Below are positions 31,892 through 40,900 of a stretch of 64,000 bases of DNA, piece after piece. A program made the position numbers and the translations under genes. This DNA is from Arenibaculum pallidiluteum (GTDB lineage: Bacteria; Pseudomonadota; Alphaproteobacteria; Azospirillales; Azospirillaceae), in assembly GCF_017355985.1 (NCBI RefSeq), contig NZ_JAFIQU010000007.1, positions 124,001 to 188,000 on the forward strand, in the 5' to 3' direction. Under the pieces are notes generated by a model, which was not told the DNA's origin, made no database searches, and saw only the letters and a list, made by a program, of their open reading frames with translations. Position 1 is the stretch's first letter; each line of letters opens with the position of its first letter.

Positions 31892-32647
31892 ATGAGCATG
31901 CTGTCCCAGGTCATGGACGCCGATGGCGTCGCCCATGCCGAGCCGCACGGCGGCGCCGGCCGCGATCCCTGCCGCCATTGCGGCGCGCGGGCCCTGTCGG
32001 TCTGCGCGGCGCTCGGCCCCGACGAGATCCGCCGCCTGAACGAGATCGCCCACAGCATCCGGGTCGAGCAGCACGCCACGATCTTCGAGGAGGGCCAGCC
32101 GGCCGACGCGCTGTTCAACGTGACCGGCGGCACGGTGAAGCTCTACAAGCTGCTGCCCGACGGGCGGCGCCAGATCACCGGCTTCCTGGTGACCGGCGAC
32201 TTCATCGGCCTCGCGCTGAACGAGAGCTATGCCTACACGGCCGAGGCGGTGACGCCGACGCTGCTGTGCCGCTTCCCGCGCCGCAAGCTCGAGGCGCTGC
32301 TGGACGAGTTCCCGAAAATGCAGCGGCGCCTGTTCTCCATGGCGTCCAACGAGCTGGCCGCGGCCCAGGACCAGATGCTGCTGCTGGGCCGCAAGACCGC
32401 GCGCGAGAAGATCTGCTCGTTCCTGCTGTCGCTGTCGCGCCGGGCCGTGCTGCAGGGGCTGGGGCCCAATCCCGTCCACCTGCCCATGGGCCGCGGCGAC
32501 ATCGCGGACTATCTCGGCCTGACCATCGAGACCGTCAGCCGGACCTTCACCCAGCTCAAGACCTCGGGCACCATACGGATCGAGCCGGGCAGCCGGATCC
32601 GCATCGCGGACCCGGACGGCCTTTCCGCCATCGCCGAAGGAAGCTGA
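31892..32647 (+). CDS. fnr: FNR-type oxygen-sensing regulator (Crp/Fnr family)
   Basis: A 251-residue protein. Cysteines 27, 30 and 38 (CRHCGARALSVC) plus Cys126 supply the four ligands of an oxygen-labile [4Fe-4S] cluster, as in Escherichia coli FNR. The cyclic-nucleotide-fold sensor domain (about 45-150) precedes a dimer helix. The recognition helix ends ETVSRTF, where Glu213, Ser216 and Arg217 match the residues that read TTGA. It should bind the TTGAC/T boxes before ccoN and ccoG when oxygen is low. Last gene of the ccoGHIS-fnr run, three bases after ccoS. Confidence 0.93.
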   Translation: MSMLSQVMDADGVAHAEPHGGAGRDPCRHCGARALSVCAALGPDEIRRLNEIAHSIRVEQHATIFEEGQPADALFNVTGGTVKLYKLLPDGRRQITGFLVTGDFIGLALNESYAYTAEAVTPTLLCRFPRRKLEALLDEFPKMQRRLFSMASNELAAAQDQMLLLGRKTAREKICSFLLSLSRRAVLQGLGPNPVHLPMGRGDIADYLGLTIETVSRTFTQLKTSGTIRIEPGSRIRIADPDGLSAIAEGS

Positions 32648-32680
32648 GGCCTTCGGCCTTTCCCTTCCTTCGGACCAGGC

Positions 32681-33739
32681 ATGACAGCACCCGGCGCGCG
32701 CAACCTGCTGACCGATGTCGACGGGCTCCTGGTCGGCAATGCCGGCGACGCGGCCCTGCGCTCGGGCGTCACCGTCGTGCTGCCCGAGCGTCCCTGCGTG
32801 GCCGCGGTGGACGTGCGGGGCGGGGCGCCCGGCACGCGCGAGACCGATGCGCTGGACCCGGCCTGCTGGGTCGATCGCGTGGACGCGCTGGTGCTCTCGG
32901 GCGGCTCGGCCTTCGGGCTCGACGCGGCCCAGGGCGCCATGGCCTGGCTCGCCGCCCGCGGGCGCGGCTTTCCGGTGGGCAGCGTCCGGGTGCCCATCGT
33001 GCCGGCGGCGATCCTCTTCGACCTCCTGAACGGCGGCGACAAGGACTGGGGCGACGCACGGCCCTACGATGCGCTGGCGCGCCGTGCCTGCGAGGCGGCG
33101 GGGCCCGCCTTCGACCTCGGCAACCAGGGCGCGGGGCTGGGCGCGAAGGCGGGCGCGCTGAAGGGGGGCCTCGGCAGCGCCTCGGCCGTCTGCCCGGACG
33201 GGCTGCAGGTGGGCGCCCTGATCGCGGCGAACCCCGTGGGCTCGGTCGTGGTGCCGGGGACCGGGACCTTCTGGGCCTGGATGCTGGAGCAGGACGGCGA
33301 GATGGGCTTCCAGCGCCCGCCCGCGGGGCCGATCCCCATGGCGGCCGGGATCGAGCGGCCGCAGGGCGCCCGCCTCGGCGGCAACACGACGATCGGCGTC
33401 GTCGCCACCAACGCCCGGCTGAGCAAGGCCGAGGCGCAGCGCCTCGCCATCATGGCGCAGGACGGGCTGGCCCGGGCGATCCGGCCGGTGCACACGCCGT
33501 TCGACGGCGACACGATCTTCGCGCTCGCGACCGGCACCGCGGAGCTGCCCACGGAGCCGACCGGGGACCGTGCGGCGGCCCTCTACCGATTGGGTACGCT
33601 GGCGGCCGACTGCGCGGCCCGCGCCGTGGCGCGCGGCGTCTTCGCGGCCGGGACGCTGGGCCCCTGGCCGGCCTATCGCGAGCGGCATGCCGGCGCCTTC
33701 GGGGCCGCGCCGGGACGGGCCCCCCTGCCGGAGCCTTGA
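32681..33739 (+). CDS. P1-family peptidase (DmpA/ornithine-acetyltransferase-fold N-terminal nucleophile hydrolase)
   Basis: A 352-residue hydrolase. The family's self-cleavage and nucleophile region is GGNTTIGVVATNARLSKAEA near residue 225, where a Thr follows the Asn. The N-terminal half contains GLLVGNAGDAALRSGVTVVL and the glycine-rich LSGGSAFGLDAAQGAMAWLA. DmpA-type members release N-terminal amino acids from peptides. It precedes a peptide ABC transporter, so both may serve peptide uptake and breakdown; the two are separated by 54 bases. The specificity is unknown. No signal peptide, so cytoplasmic. Confidence 0.87.
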   Translation: MTAPGARNLLTDVDGLLVGNAGDAALRSGVTVVLPERPCVAAVDVRGGAPGTRETDALDPACWVDRVDALVLSGGSAFGLDAAQGAMAWLAARGRGFPVGSVRVPIVPAAILFDLLNGGDKDWGDARPYDALARRACEAAGPAFDLGNQGAGLGAKAGALKGGLGSASAVCPDGLQVGALIAANPVGSVVVPGTGTFWAWMLEQDGEMGFQRPPAGPIPMAAGIERPQGARLGGNTTIGVVATNARLSKAEAQRLAIMAQDGLARAIRPVHTPFDGDTIFALATGTAELPTEPTGDRAAALYRLGTLAADCAARAVARGVFAAGTLGPWPAYRERHAGAFGAAPGRAPLPEP

Positions 33740-33764
33740 TCCCCGGGCACCCCGCACGCATCAT
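33736..33764 (+). promoter_or_regulatory. Possible sigma-70 promoter before the ABC binding-protein gene
   Basis: TTGATC, a 17-base spacer and CATCAT lie 30 bases before the ATG of the binding-protein gene. The -35 overlaps the previous stop codon. The -10 matches TATAAT at four of six positions. Weak evidence. Confidence 0.3.
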
Positions 33765-33793
33765 GCCGGCTGTTTCGAAGGAACAGCGGGGGC

Positions 33794-35287
33794 ATGGGGA
33801 TGCGAAAGATCTCGCTTTTGGTCGCCGGCGCGGCGGTCGCGGCCCTGTCCCTCGCAGGGCCCGCGCAGGCTCAGCGCAGGGACCTCGTGATCGGCATGGC
33901 TCTGGAGCCGCCGCACCTGGACCCGACCGCCGGGGCGGCGGCGGCCATCGACGAGATCACCTACCAGAACGTCTTCGAGGGGCTGACCCGCATCGACGGG
34001 GAGGGTCAGATCGTTCCCGGCCTCGCCGAGCGCTGGGACGTCTCGGAGGACGGCAGGACCTACACCTTCCACCTGCGCAAGGGCGTGAAGTTCCACGACG
34101 GCACCGGCTTCGACAGCGCCGACGTGAAGTTCGCCTTCGACCGCGCCCGCGGGGCCGATTCGGTGAACGCCCAGAAGGGATACTTCACGCCGATCGAGAG
34201 CATCGAGACGCCCGACCCGGCGACGGTGGTGATCCGGCTTTCCAAGGTCGACGGGCAGTTCCTGTCCAACATGGGATCGGGCGATGCGGTGATCGTCGCG
34301 CCCGAGAGCGCCGGCGGCAACCGGCAGGCGCCCGTGGGCACCGGGCCCTTCCGGTTCTCGCGCTGGACGCCGGGCGACCGGATCGAGCTCGTGCGCAACC
34401 CGGAGTTCCGGGACGCGTCGACGCCGAAGCTGGACAAGGTGACCTTCCGCTTCATCGCGGACCCGGCGGCCCAGATGAACGCCCTGCGCGGCGGCGACAT
34501 CGACGCCTTCCCCCTGTTCGGCGCCTATGAGAGCGTGCCGCTGTTCCAGGCGGATTCCCAGTTCGCGGTGGACGAGGGCTCGACCGAGGGCGAGACGATC
34601 CTGTCCTTCAACCACCGGCGCAAGCCGCTGGACGATCTCCGGGTGCGCCGGGCGATCAGCCACGCGCTCGACCGGCGGGAGATCATCGAGGGCGCCCAGT
34701 TCGGCTACGGCGTGCCCATCGGCAGCTTCTTCCCGCCCCACCGCGAGGGCTATGTGGACCTGACCGGCGTCTATCCCCACGACGTCGCCAAGGCCAAGGC
34801 CCTGCTGGCCGAGGCCGGGCACGCCTCGGGGCTGCGCCTGACGCTGAAGCTGCCGCCGCCGCCCTATGCCCGCCGCGGCGGCGAGATCGTGGCGGCCCAG
34901 CTTGCCAAGGTCGGCATCCAGGTCGAGATCATTCCCATGGAATGGGCGCAGTGGCTGGAGCAGGTGTTCCGCGGTAACGACTTCGACCTGACCATCGTCT
35001 CGCATGTGGAGCCGCTGGACATCGGCATCTTCGACCGCGACCCCTACTATCTCGGCTACAGGAACCCGCAGTTCGCCGCCGTGATGGCCGAGCTGAACGG
35101 GACCGTGGACCCGGCCGGGCGCAAGGCGCTCTACGAGCGCGCCCAGCGTATCCTGACCGAGGATGCCGCGGCCGGCTTCCTGTTCCAGCTTCCCAAGATC
35201 GGCATCCGCAAGGCGGGGGTCGCGGGGCTCTGGAAGAACGCGCCGGTGCCCGCCAACGACGTGACGGCGGCGTTCTGGACCCGCTGA
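33794..35287 (+). CDS. ABC transporter, peptide-type periplasmic binding protein (family 5)
   Basis: A 497-residue protein. The signal peptide ends near residue 27 (SLLVAGAAVAALSLAGPAQA). The mature part is typical of DppA/OppA-like proteins: ALEPPHLDPTAGAAAAIDEI, VPGLAERWDVSEDGRTYTFH, LRKGVKFHDGTGFDSADVKF, and the middle region DDLRVRRAISHALDRREIIE. It captures oligopeptides or related ligands such as nickel chelates or glutathione. It heads an operon with two permease genes; ATPase genes do not follow in the window. Confidence 0.92.
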   Translation: MGMRKISLLVAGAAVAALSLAGPAQAQRRDLVIGMALEPPHLDPTAGAAAAIDEITYQNVFEGLTRIDGEGQIVPGLAERWDVSEDGRTYTFHLRKGVKFHDGTGFDSADVKFAFDRARGADSVNAQKGYFTPIESIETPDPATVVIRLSKVDGQFLSNMGSGDAVIVAPESAGGNRQAPVGTGPFRFSRWTPGDRIELVRNPEFRDASTPKLDKVTFRFIADPAAQMNALRGGDIDAFPLFGAYESVPLFQADSQFAVDEGSTEGETILSFNHRRKPLDDLRVRRAISHALDRREIIEGAQFGYGVPIGSFFPPHREGYVDLTGVYPHDVAKAKALLAEAGHASGLRLTLKLPPPPYARRGGEIVAAQLAKVGIQVEIIPMEWAQWLEQVFRGNDFDLTIVSHVEPLDIGIFDRDPYYLGYRNPQFAAVMAELNGTVDPAGRKALYERAQRILTEDAAAGFLFQLPKIGIRKAGVAGLWKNAPVPANDVTAAFWTR

Positions 35288-35315
35288 GCGGACCCGCCGG
35301 CGCGCGGCATCCCCC

Positions 35316-36269
35316 ATGATCGCCTTCCTGGCCCGCCGCCTCGTCGCGACGCTGGCGACGCTGCTGGCGGCCTCGGTCGTCGTCTTCCTCGTGCTCGAGG
35401 TGCTGCCGGGCGACCCCGCCCTGCTGATGCTCGGGACCGAGGCGCGGCCGGACACGCTGGCGGCCCTGCGCGGGCAGATGGGCCTCGACCAGCCGGCGCC
35501 GCTGCGCTACGCGGCCTGGCTCGGCGACATGGCCTCGGGCCAATTCGGCGTCTCCTACACCTATGGCCGGCCGGTGGGCGAGCTGGTGGCCGAGCGGCTG
35601 GCGGTGACGGTGCCGCTCGCACTGATGGCGCTGGTGCTCTCGGTGGCGGTGGCGCTGCCGCTCGGCATCCTCGCCGCGGCCCGGCACGGCGGCGCCGGGG
35701 ACTGGGGCGTGATGGTGTTCTCACAGCTCGGCATCTCGGTGCCGGGCTTCTGGACAGGCATGCTGCTGGTCCTGCTGTTCTCGGGGCAGCTCGGCTGGCT
35801 GCCCTCGGGCGGCTTCCCCGGCTGGGGAAACCCTGGCGCCGCCTTCGCCGCGCTGGTGCTGCCCGCGGTCTCGCTGGCCTTTTACGAGGCCGCGATCTTC
35901 GCCAGGGTCACGCGCTCGGCCGTGCTGGACACGCTGCGCGAGGACTACGTGCGCACGGCCCGGGCCAAGGGGCTGGGCTGGCGGGCGGTGCTGTGGCGGC
36001 ACGTGCTGCGCAACGCGCTGGCGCCGGTGGTCACGATCCTCGGCCTGCAGTTCTCCTTCCTCTGGGCGGCCGGGACCCTGGTCATCGAGAACGTCTTCTA
36101 CCTGCCGGGCATGGGGCGGCTGCTCTACCAGGCGATCACCCAGCGCGACCTGATCGTGGTGCGCGACGTGGTGATGATGCTGGTGGGCGTGGTGCTGCTG
36201 GTGAACCTGGCAGTCGACCTGCTCTACGCCGCGATCGACCCGCGCCCGCGGGCAGGGACGGGTGGCTGA
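35316..36269 (+). CDS. ABC peptide transporter permease (DppB-like)
   Basis: A 317-residue inner-membrane protein with six membrane helices. It starts with the typical MIAFLARRLVATLATLLAAS helix. The EAA-loop region reads ARVTRSAVLDTLREDYVRTA then RAKGLGWRAVLWRHVLRNAL, where the ATPase docks. It forms half of the membrane channel. It follows the binding-protein gene by 28 bases and overlaps the DppC-like gene by one base (TGATG). Confidence 0.93.
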   Translation: MIAFLARRLVATLATLLAASVVVFLVLEVLPGDPALLMLGTEARPDTLAALRGQMGLDQPAPLRYAAWLGDMASGQFGVSYTYGRPVGELVAERLAVTVPLALMALVLSVAVALPLGILAAARHGGAGDWGVMVFSQLGISVPGFWTGMLLVLLFSGQLGWLPSGGFPGWGNPGAAFAALVLPAVSLAFYEAAIFARVTRSAVLDTLREDYVRTARAKGLGWRAVLWRHVLRNALAPVVTILGLQFSFLWAAGTLVIENVFYLPGMGRLLYQAITQRDLIVVRDVVMMLVGVVLLVNLAVDLLYAAIDPRPRAGTGG

Positions 36270-37081
36270 TGCGCAATGCGGGCCTGATCCTGGGGCTTTG
36301 CCTGACGGGGCTGCTGGCGGCGATGGCGCTGGTCTCGTTCTTCTGGACGCCGTTTCCCGTGGACGAGGTGCGGATCGCCGCCCGCTTCCGCCCGCCGGGT
36401 GGGGCGAACTGGCTGGGGACCGATCATTTCGGGCGCGACATCGTCTCGCTGCTGATGGTGGGCGCGCGCAATTCCATCGCGGTGGGGGCGGTGGTGATCG
36501 GGCTCGGCATGCTGGTGGGCGTGCCGGTGGGGCTGGCCGCAGCGGCGCGCGGCGGCTGGGCCGACGAATGGCTGAGCCGCGCGACCGACCTGGTCTTCGC
36601 CTTCCCGGCGATCCTCTCGGCCTTCCTGATCACGGCGCTGCTGGGGCCGGGGGTCGTGAACGCGATTCTCGCCATCGGGATCTTCAACATGGGCGTCTTC
36701 GCCCGCGTGACCCGCGGCGCCGCCCAGGCCGTGTGGCGGCGCGAGTTCGTGCGCGCGGCCCTGGCGCTGGGCCGCGGCCCGGTGGCGGTGACCCTGGTGC
36801 ATGTGCTGCCCAACGTGCTGGGGGTGCTGACGGTGCAGGCGACGATCTCGTTCGCGGCCGCCATCCTGGCCGAGGCGAGCCTGAGCTATCTCGGCCTCGG
36901 CATACAGCCGCCCGCGCCGAGCTGGGGCAAGATGCTGCACGACGCGCAGACCTTCATGCTGCTGCGCCCCAGCCTCGCCATCATCCCCGGCCTTGCCATC
37001 GCGCTGGCCGTGCTGGGGCTGAACCTGCTCGGCGACGGCCTGCGCGACCTGCTGGACCCCCGGCTGCGCCGCTCGCGCTGA
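36269..37081 (+). CDS. ABC peptide transporter permease (DppC-like)
   Basis: A 270-residue protein with six membrane helices. The DppC signature NWLGTDHFGRDIVSLLMVGA near residue 50, and the EAA loop FVRAALALGRGPVAVTLVHV with LPNVLG, are all present. It pairs with the upstream DppB-like permease. The operon ends here, next to a convergent gpt gene, so the two ATPase subunits must be supplied from elsewhere. Confidence 0.93.
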   Translation: MRNAGLILGLCLTGLLAAMALVSFFWTPFPVDEVRIAARFRPPGGANWLGTDHFGRDIVSLLMVGARNSIAVGAVVIGLGMLVGVPVGLAAAARGGWADEWLSRATDLVFAFPAILSAFLITALLGPGVVNAILAIGIFNMGVFARVTRGAAQAVWRREFVRAALALGRGPVAVTLVHVLPNVLGVLTVQATISFAAAILAEASLSYLGLGIQPPAPSWGKMLHDAQTFMLLRPSLAIIPGLAIALAVLGLNLLGDGLRDLLDPRLRRSR

Positions 37082-37111
37082 CGCCGGGGGCGCCGCTCGC
37101 GCAGCCGAAGT

Positions 37112-37603
37112 TCAGCTCTTCCGGCGCTCCGAGATCGGCTGGGCGTATTGCAGCTCGATGTCCCAGGGGAAGAAGATCCAGGTGTCCTGGCTGACCTCGG
37201 TGATGAAGGTGTCGACCAGCGGGCGCCCGGCGGGCTTGGCGTAGATCGTCGCGAAATGGGCCTTGGGCATCATCTTGCGCAGGATCACGGCGGTCTTCCC
37301 GGTATCGACGAGGTCGTCGATGACCAGCCAGCCCTCGCCCTCGCCGACCTCGGGCGAGACGTCCTTCAGCACGCGCGCCTGGCGCTGGTTCATGTGGTCG
37401 TAGCTGCTGACGCAGGCGGTGTCGATCAGCCGGATCTCCAGCTCGCGGGCGATGATCGCCGCCGGCACCAGCCCGCCGCGGGTGACCGCGACGATGCCCT
37501 TCCAGGGGCCGGTATCGGCCAGCCGCCAGGCCAGCGCCTTGGCGTTGCGGTGCAACTCCTCCCACGACACGGGGAAATGCTTCGGCGACATGCCTTCGAC
37601 CAT
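37112..37603 (-). CDS. gpt: Xanthine-guanine phosphoribosyltransferase
   Basis: A 163-residue type I phosphoribosyltransferase. The PRPP-binding motif is [20 protein letters not shown]. Early residues [20 protein letters not shown], with [20 protein letters not shown], match Gpt of Escherichia coli. It converts guanine or xanthine and PRPP to GMP or XMP for purine salvage. The ATG at 37603 begins [17 protein letters not shown]; the frame stays open 24 codons upstream, but that extension is not Gpt-like. Convergent with the ABC permease. Confidence 0.93.
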   Translation of the reverse strand: MVEGMSPKHFPVSWEELHRNAKALAWRLADTGPWKGIVAVTRGGLVPAAIIARELEIRLIDTACVSSYDHMNQRQARVLKDVSPEVGEGEGWLVIDDLVDTGKTAVILRKMMPKAHFATIYAKPAGRPLVDTFITEVSQDTWIFFPWDIELQYAQPISERRKS

Positions 37604-37761
37604 GGTCCCTAACCCTCTGGAGAGCCAAACTGCGAGCCTGGGCGCGCATTTACCACGCGCCGCCCGGCCCGGCAATGCGGGGCCGATTTTGGGGGTTGCG
37701 CGCCGCTGTCGCAGCCGCTAGTTTCCCGGTCCTCGCCGGTCGCCGGCGGGACCAAGGCGAA

Positions 37762-37838
37762 GCGCCCGTAGCTCAGCTGGATAGAGCACCAGACTACGAA
37801 TCTGGGGGTCAGGAGTTCGAATCTCTTCGGGCGCGCCA
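37762..37838 (+). tRNA. tRNA-Arg (anticodon ACG)
   Basis: Acceptor GCGCCCG pairs with CGGGCGC. The anticodon stem CCAGA/TCTGG encloses loop CTACGAA with anticodon ACG at 37796-37798. The T-arm is AGGAG-TTCGAAT-CTCTT with one G-T pair, and an encoded CCA closes it. The A34 of the anticodon is expected to be deaminated to inosine by TadA, letting it read CGU, CGC and CGA. Confidence 0.97.
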
Positions 37839-37869
37839 CCTTCCTAAAAGCAGACCTGAATGCGATGAC

Positions 37870-37897
37870 GGGCGCCCCTTGGGCGCCCTTTCGCTTT
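37870..37897 (+). terminator. Intrinsic-type terminator after tRNA-Arg
   Basis: GGGCGCC pairs with GGCGCCC around a 5-base loop, followed by TTTCGCTTTT. Placed 31 bases after the tRNA and before the convergent histidine-kinase gene, it is the cleanest stem-plus-T terminator in the window. Confidence 0.75.
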
Positions 37898-37929
37898 TCG
37901 GGGTTCGGCTCCGGACCTCGCCGCGGATG

Positions 37930-40900
37930 TCAGCGCGGCCCCTCGGCCGCGGCCCGCGCCGCCGCCATCGCGGCCTCGAGCGTGCGGATCAGGTCGCCGA
38001 CGCGGTAGGGCTTGGTCAGCACGCGCACGCCGGTGGCCTTCGCGACCTCCTCGCTGTAGCCGGTGGTCAGCACCGTCGGCAGCCCCGGGCGCAGGCGCCG
38101 GGCCTCGCGCATGAGATCGACGCCGCTCAGCCGGCCCGGCATCACCACGTCGCTGAACAGCACGTCGATGCGCGCCCGGCTGGACAGTAGCGGCACCGCC
38201 TCGTCGGCCGTGGCCACCCGGGCGACCTCGTAGCCGGCATCCTCGAGCGCCGCGGCCACGGTGCTCGCCACGACCGGGTCGTCCTCCACCAGCAGCACGC
38301 GTGCCCCGGGGCTCGTGCGGTCCGGCAAGGGCGGCCCGTCCGGCGCCGGGCTGGTCACGGCCTCGAGGCTGCGCGGCAGCAGCAGGGTCACCCGCGTCCC
38401 GGCCCCCGGCACGCTGTCGAGGATCACCGAGCCGCCGGCCTGCCGGGCGAAGCCGTAGACCTGGGCGAGGCCCAGCCCCGAACCCTCGCCGACGCCCTTG
38501 GTCGTGAAGAAGGGCTCGAAGGCGCGGGCCAGCACCTCTGGCGTCATGCCGATGCCGGTGTCGGAGACGGTGACCGCCACCATGTCGCCCGCCCCCATTT
38601 CGCTCGCCCCCATTTCGCCGGCCCGCTCCGGCCCGCCCGCCGCGTCCGGTGCTGCCGGGCGGTTCGCGGCCTCGACGCGCAGGCGGCCGCCCTTGGGCAT
38701 GGCGTCGCGCGCATTCACCGCCAGGTTGATCACCGCCAGCTCGAACTGCGTCGGGTCCACCAGCACTGGCCACAGGCCCGGGGCGAACTCGGTCTCGACC
38801 TCGATGTTGCCGCGCAGGGCCCGGGACAGCAGCTCCGACATGCCGAGCACGCGATCGCGCAGGTCCACGGGTTCCGGCCGCAGGGCCTGGCGCCGGGCGA
38901 AGGCCATGAGCTGCTGGACCAGCTTGGCGCCGCGGTCCACGGCCTGCCGCCCGGCATCCACCAGCGAGCGGACCTCGGGTGCCGGCGCGCGCCGCTCGAT
39001 CATCCGCAGGCAGCCCGCCAGCGCCTGCAGGAGGTTGTTGAAGTCGTGGGCGACCCCGCCGGTGAGCTGGCCGACCGCCTCCATCTTCTGGGCCTGGCGC
39101 AGCTGCTCCTCGCTGGCGCGCAGCGCCTCGGCCGCCGCCTTCTCGGCGGTGACGTCGCGCCCGACGCAGTAGAGCAGGTCGCCCTCGGGCTCGCAGGCCC
39201 AGGAGATCCAGCGCCAGCTTCCGTCCCTGTGGCGGTAGCGGTCCTCGAAGTTCAGGGTCGGGTGGCCCGCGGCCAGGTGCTCCAGCTCGGCCCTGGTGCG
39301 CAGGTCGTCGTCGGGATGCTTGAACTCGACGGCCCGCCGCCCGACCAGGTCCTCGGCACGCCAACCCAGCAGCCTTTCCCAGGCTGGGTTCACGCTCAGC
39401 AGCGTGCTGTCGCCACGCGCCACGCACATCAGGTCCCGCGCTGCGTGCCAGACGCGGTCCCGCTCGCGCGTGCGCTCCTCGACCCGGCGCTCCAGCGTCG
39501 CGTTCAGATCGCGCAGGGCCGCTTCGGTCCGCTTCTGGGCGGTGATGTCCTCGAAGACCACCACGGCCGAGGTGATCCGGCCCTCGCCGTCGCGGATGGG
39601 CGCCGCGTTCACCGACATGATCCCGCGGCTGCCGTCCGCGCGCTCGAAGGCGATCTCCTCGGCCTCGACGGTCTCGCCGGCGGCGATGGCGCGGGCGAGC
39701 GGCCATTCCTCAGGCCTGTACGGCCGGCCGTCGTCGGGATGGAAGCCCTTGTAGTCGTCGTAGTCCGCAATGGATTCCGTCGGCGGCGGCGTGCGCCCCC
39801 AGACCTGTGCGACCCTGTCGTTGGACAGGGTGATGCGGCCCGACGGCGCCTCGGCCACGACGATGCCGACCGGCGCGCTGCGGATCAACGTTGCCAGCCG
39901 CGCCTCGCTGGTGCGCAGGGCGGCCTCGTCGCGCTTGGCGCGCGTCACGTCGCGCACGATCCCGGTGGCACGCACCGGCCGTCCGTCGCGACCGTCGCGA
40001 TGGACCGCGCCATGGGAGACCAGCCAGCGCTCGCCGCCGTCAGACGCCGGCCGGGCGCCGCGGAACTCGACTTCGTAGGGCGGCCCGCCGGGTGCCAGCG
40101 ACGCCTCGAAGGCCGCGCGGACACGGAGGCGGTCCTCGGGGTGGACCAGCTCGATCCAGTCATCGCGCGTATAGGTGGCGCCGAAGGACTCCATCCCGCC
40201 GATCCGCAGGGCTGCGGCGTCCCAATGGCCTCGGCCGGCCACGAGGTCCAGGTCCCAGGTGCCGATCTCCGCGGCCTGGGCGGCGAGGCGCAGCCGCTCC
40301 TCGCTTTCGCGCAGACCCCGTTCGGCCCGAGCCCGGAGGACCGCCGACCAGGTCCGCTCGGCGACGTCGGCGGCCAGTTCCACCTCGGCCTCCGACCAGG
40401 CCCGCGGCCGGCGGTCATGGACCGCCAGGATCGCCGCCAGCCGTCCGGCCTTCACCAGGGGCAGGGTCAGGAGCGCCCGCACGGACACGCGCTGGAAGCT
40501 CGCCAGGACCCCGGCGCCCGCCGTTCGCGGGTCGTCCGTCACGTCGTCGATGACGACCGGCGATCCCACCCTCAGCGCGCCGATCAGCGGGCCCCCGAAA
40601 TCGTGGAGGCGGTGCCGCCCGGCATTGCTCGGGATCGACCCGTCGTTCCAGTCCCCCTCGATGGTGACGAACTCGTCGTTCCCGCCAGCCGTCCCGGTAC
40701 CGGCGGGGTCCACCTCGACATAGGCGACCTGCGCGGCCCTCAGGTGCCGCCCCAGCATTTCCGCGGCGGCAGCCATCACGGCGCGCGGCTCCACCAGGTC
40801 GCCCAGGCGCTCGGCGAGTTCCAGGCGGAACCGTTGCCACTGCTCGGCGGTCACGGCGCCGGTCGTCTCGACCGCGACGGAGAGCATGCCGCGGATCTGT

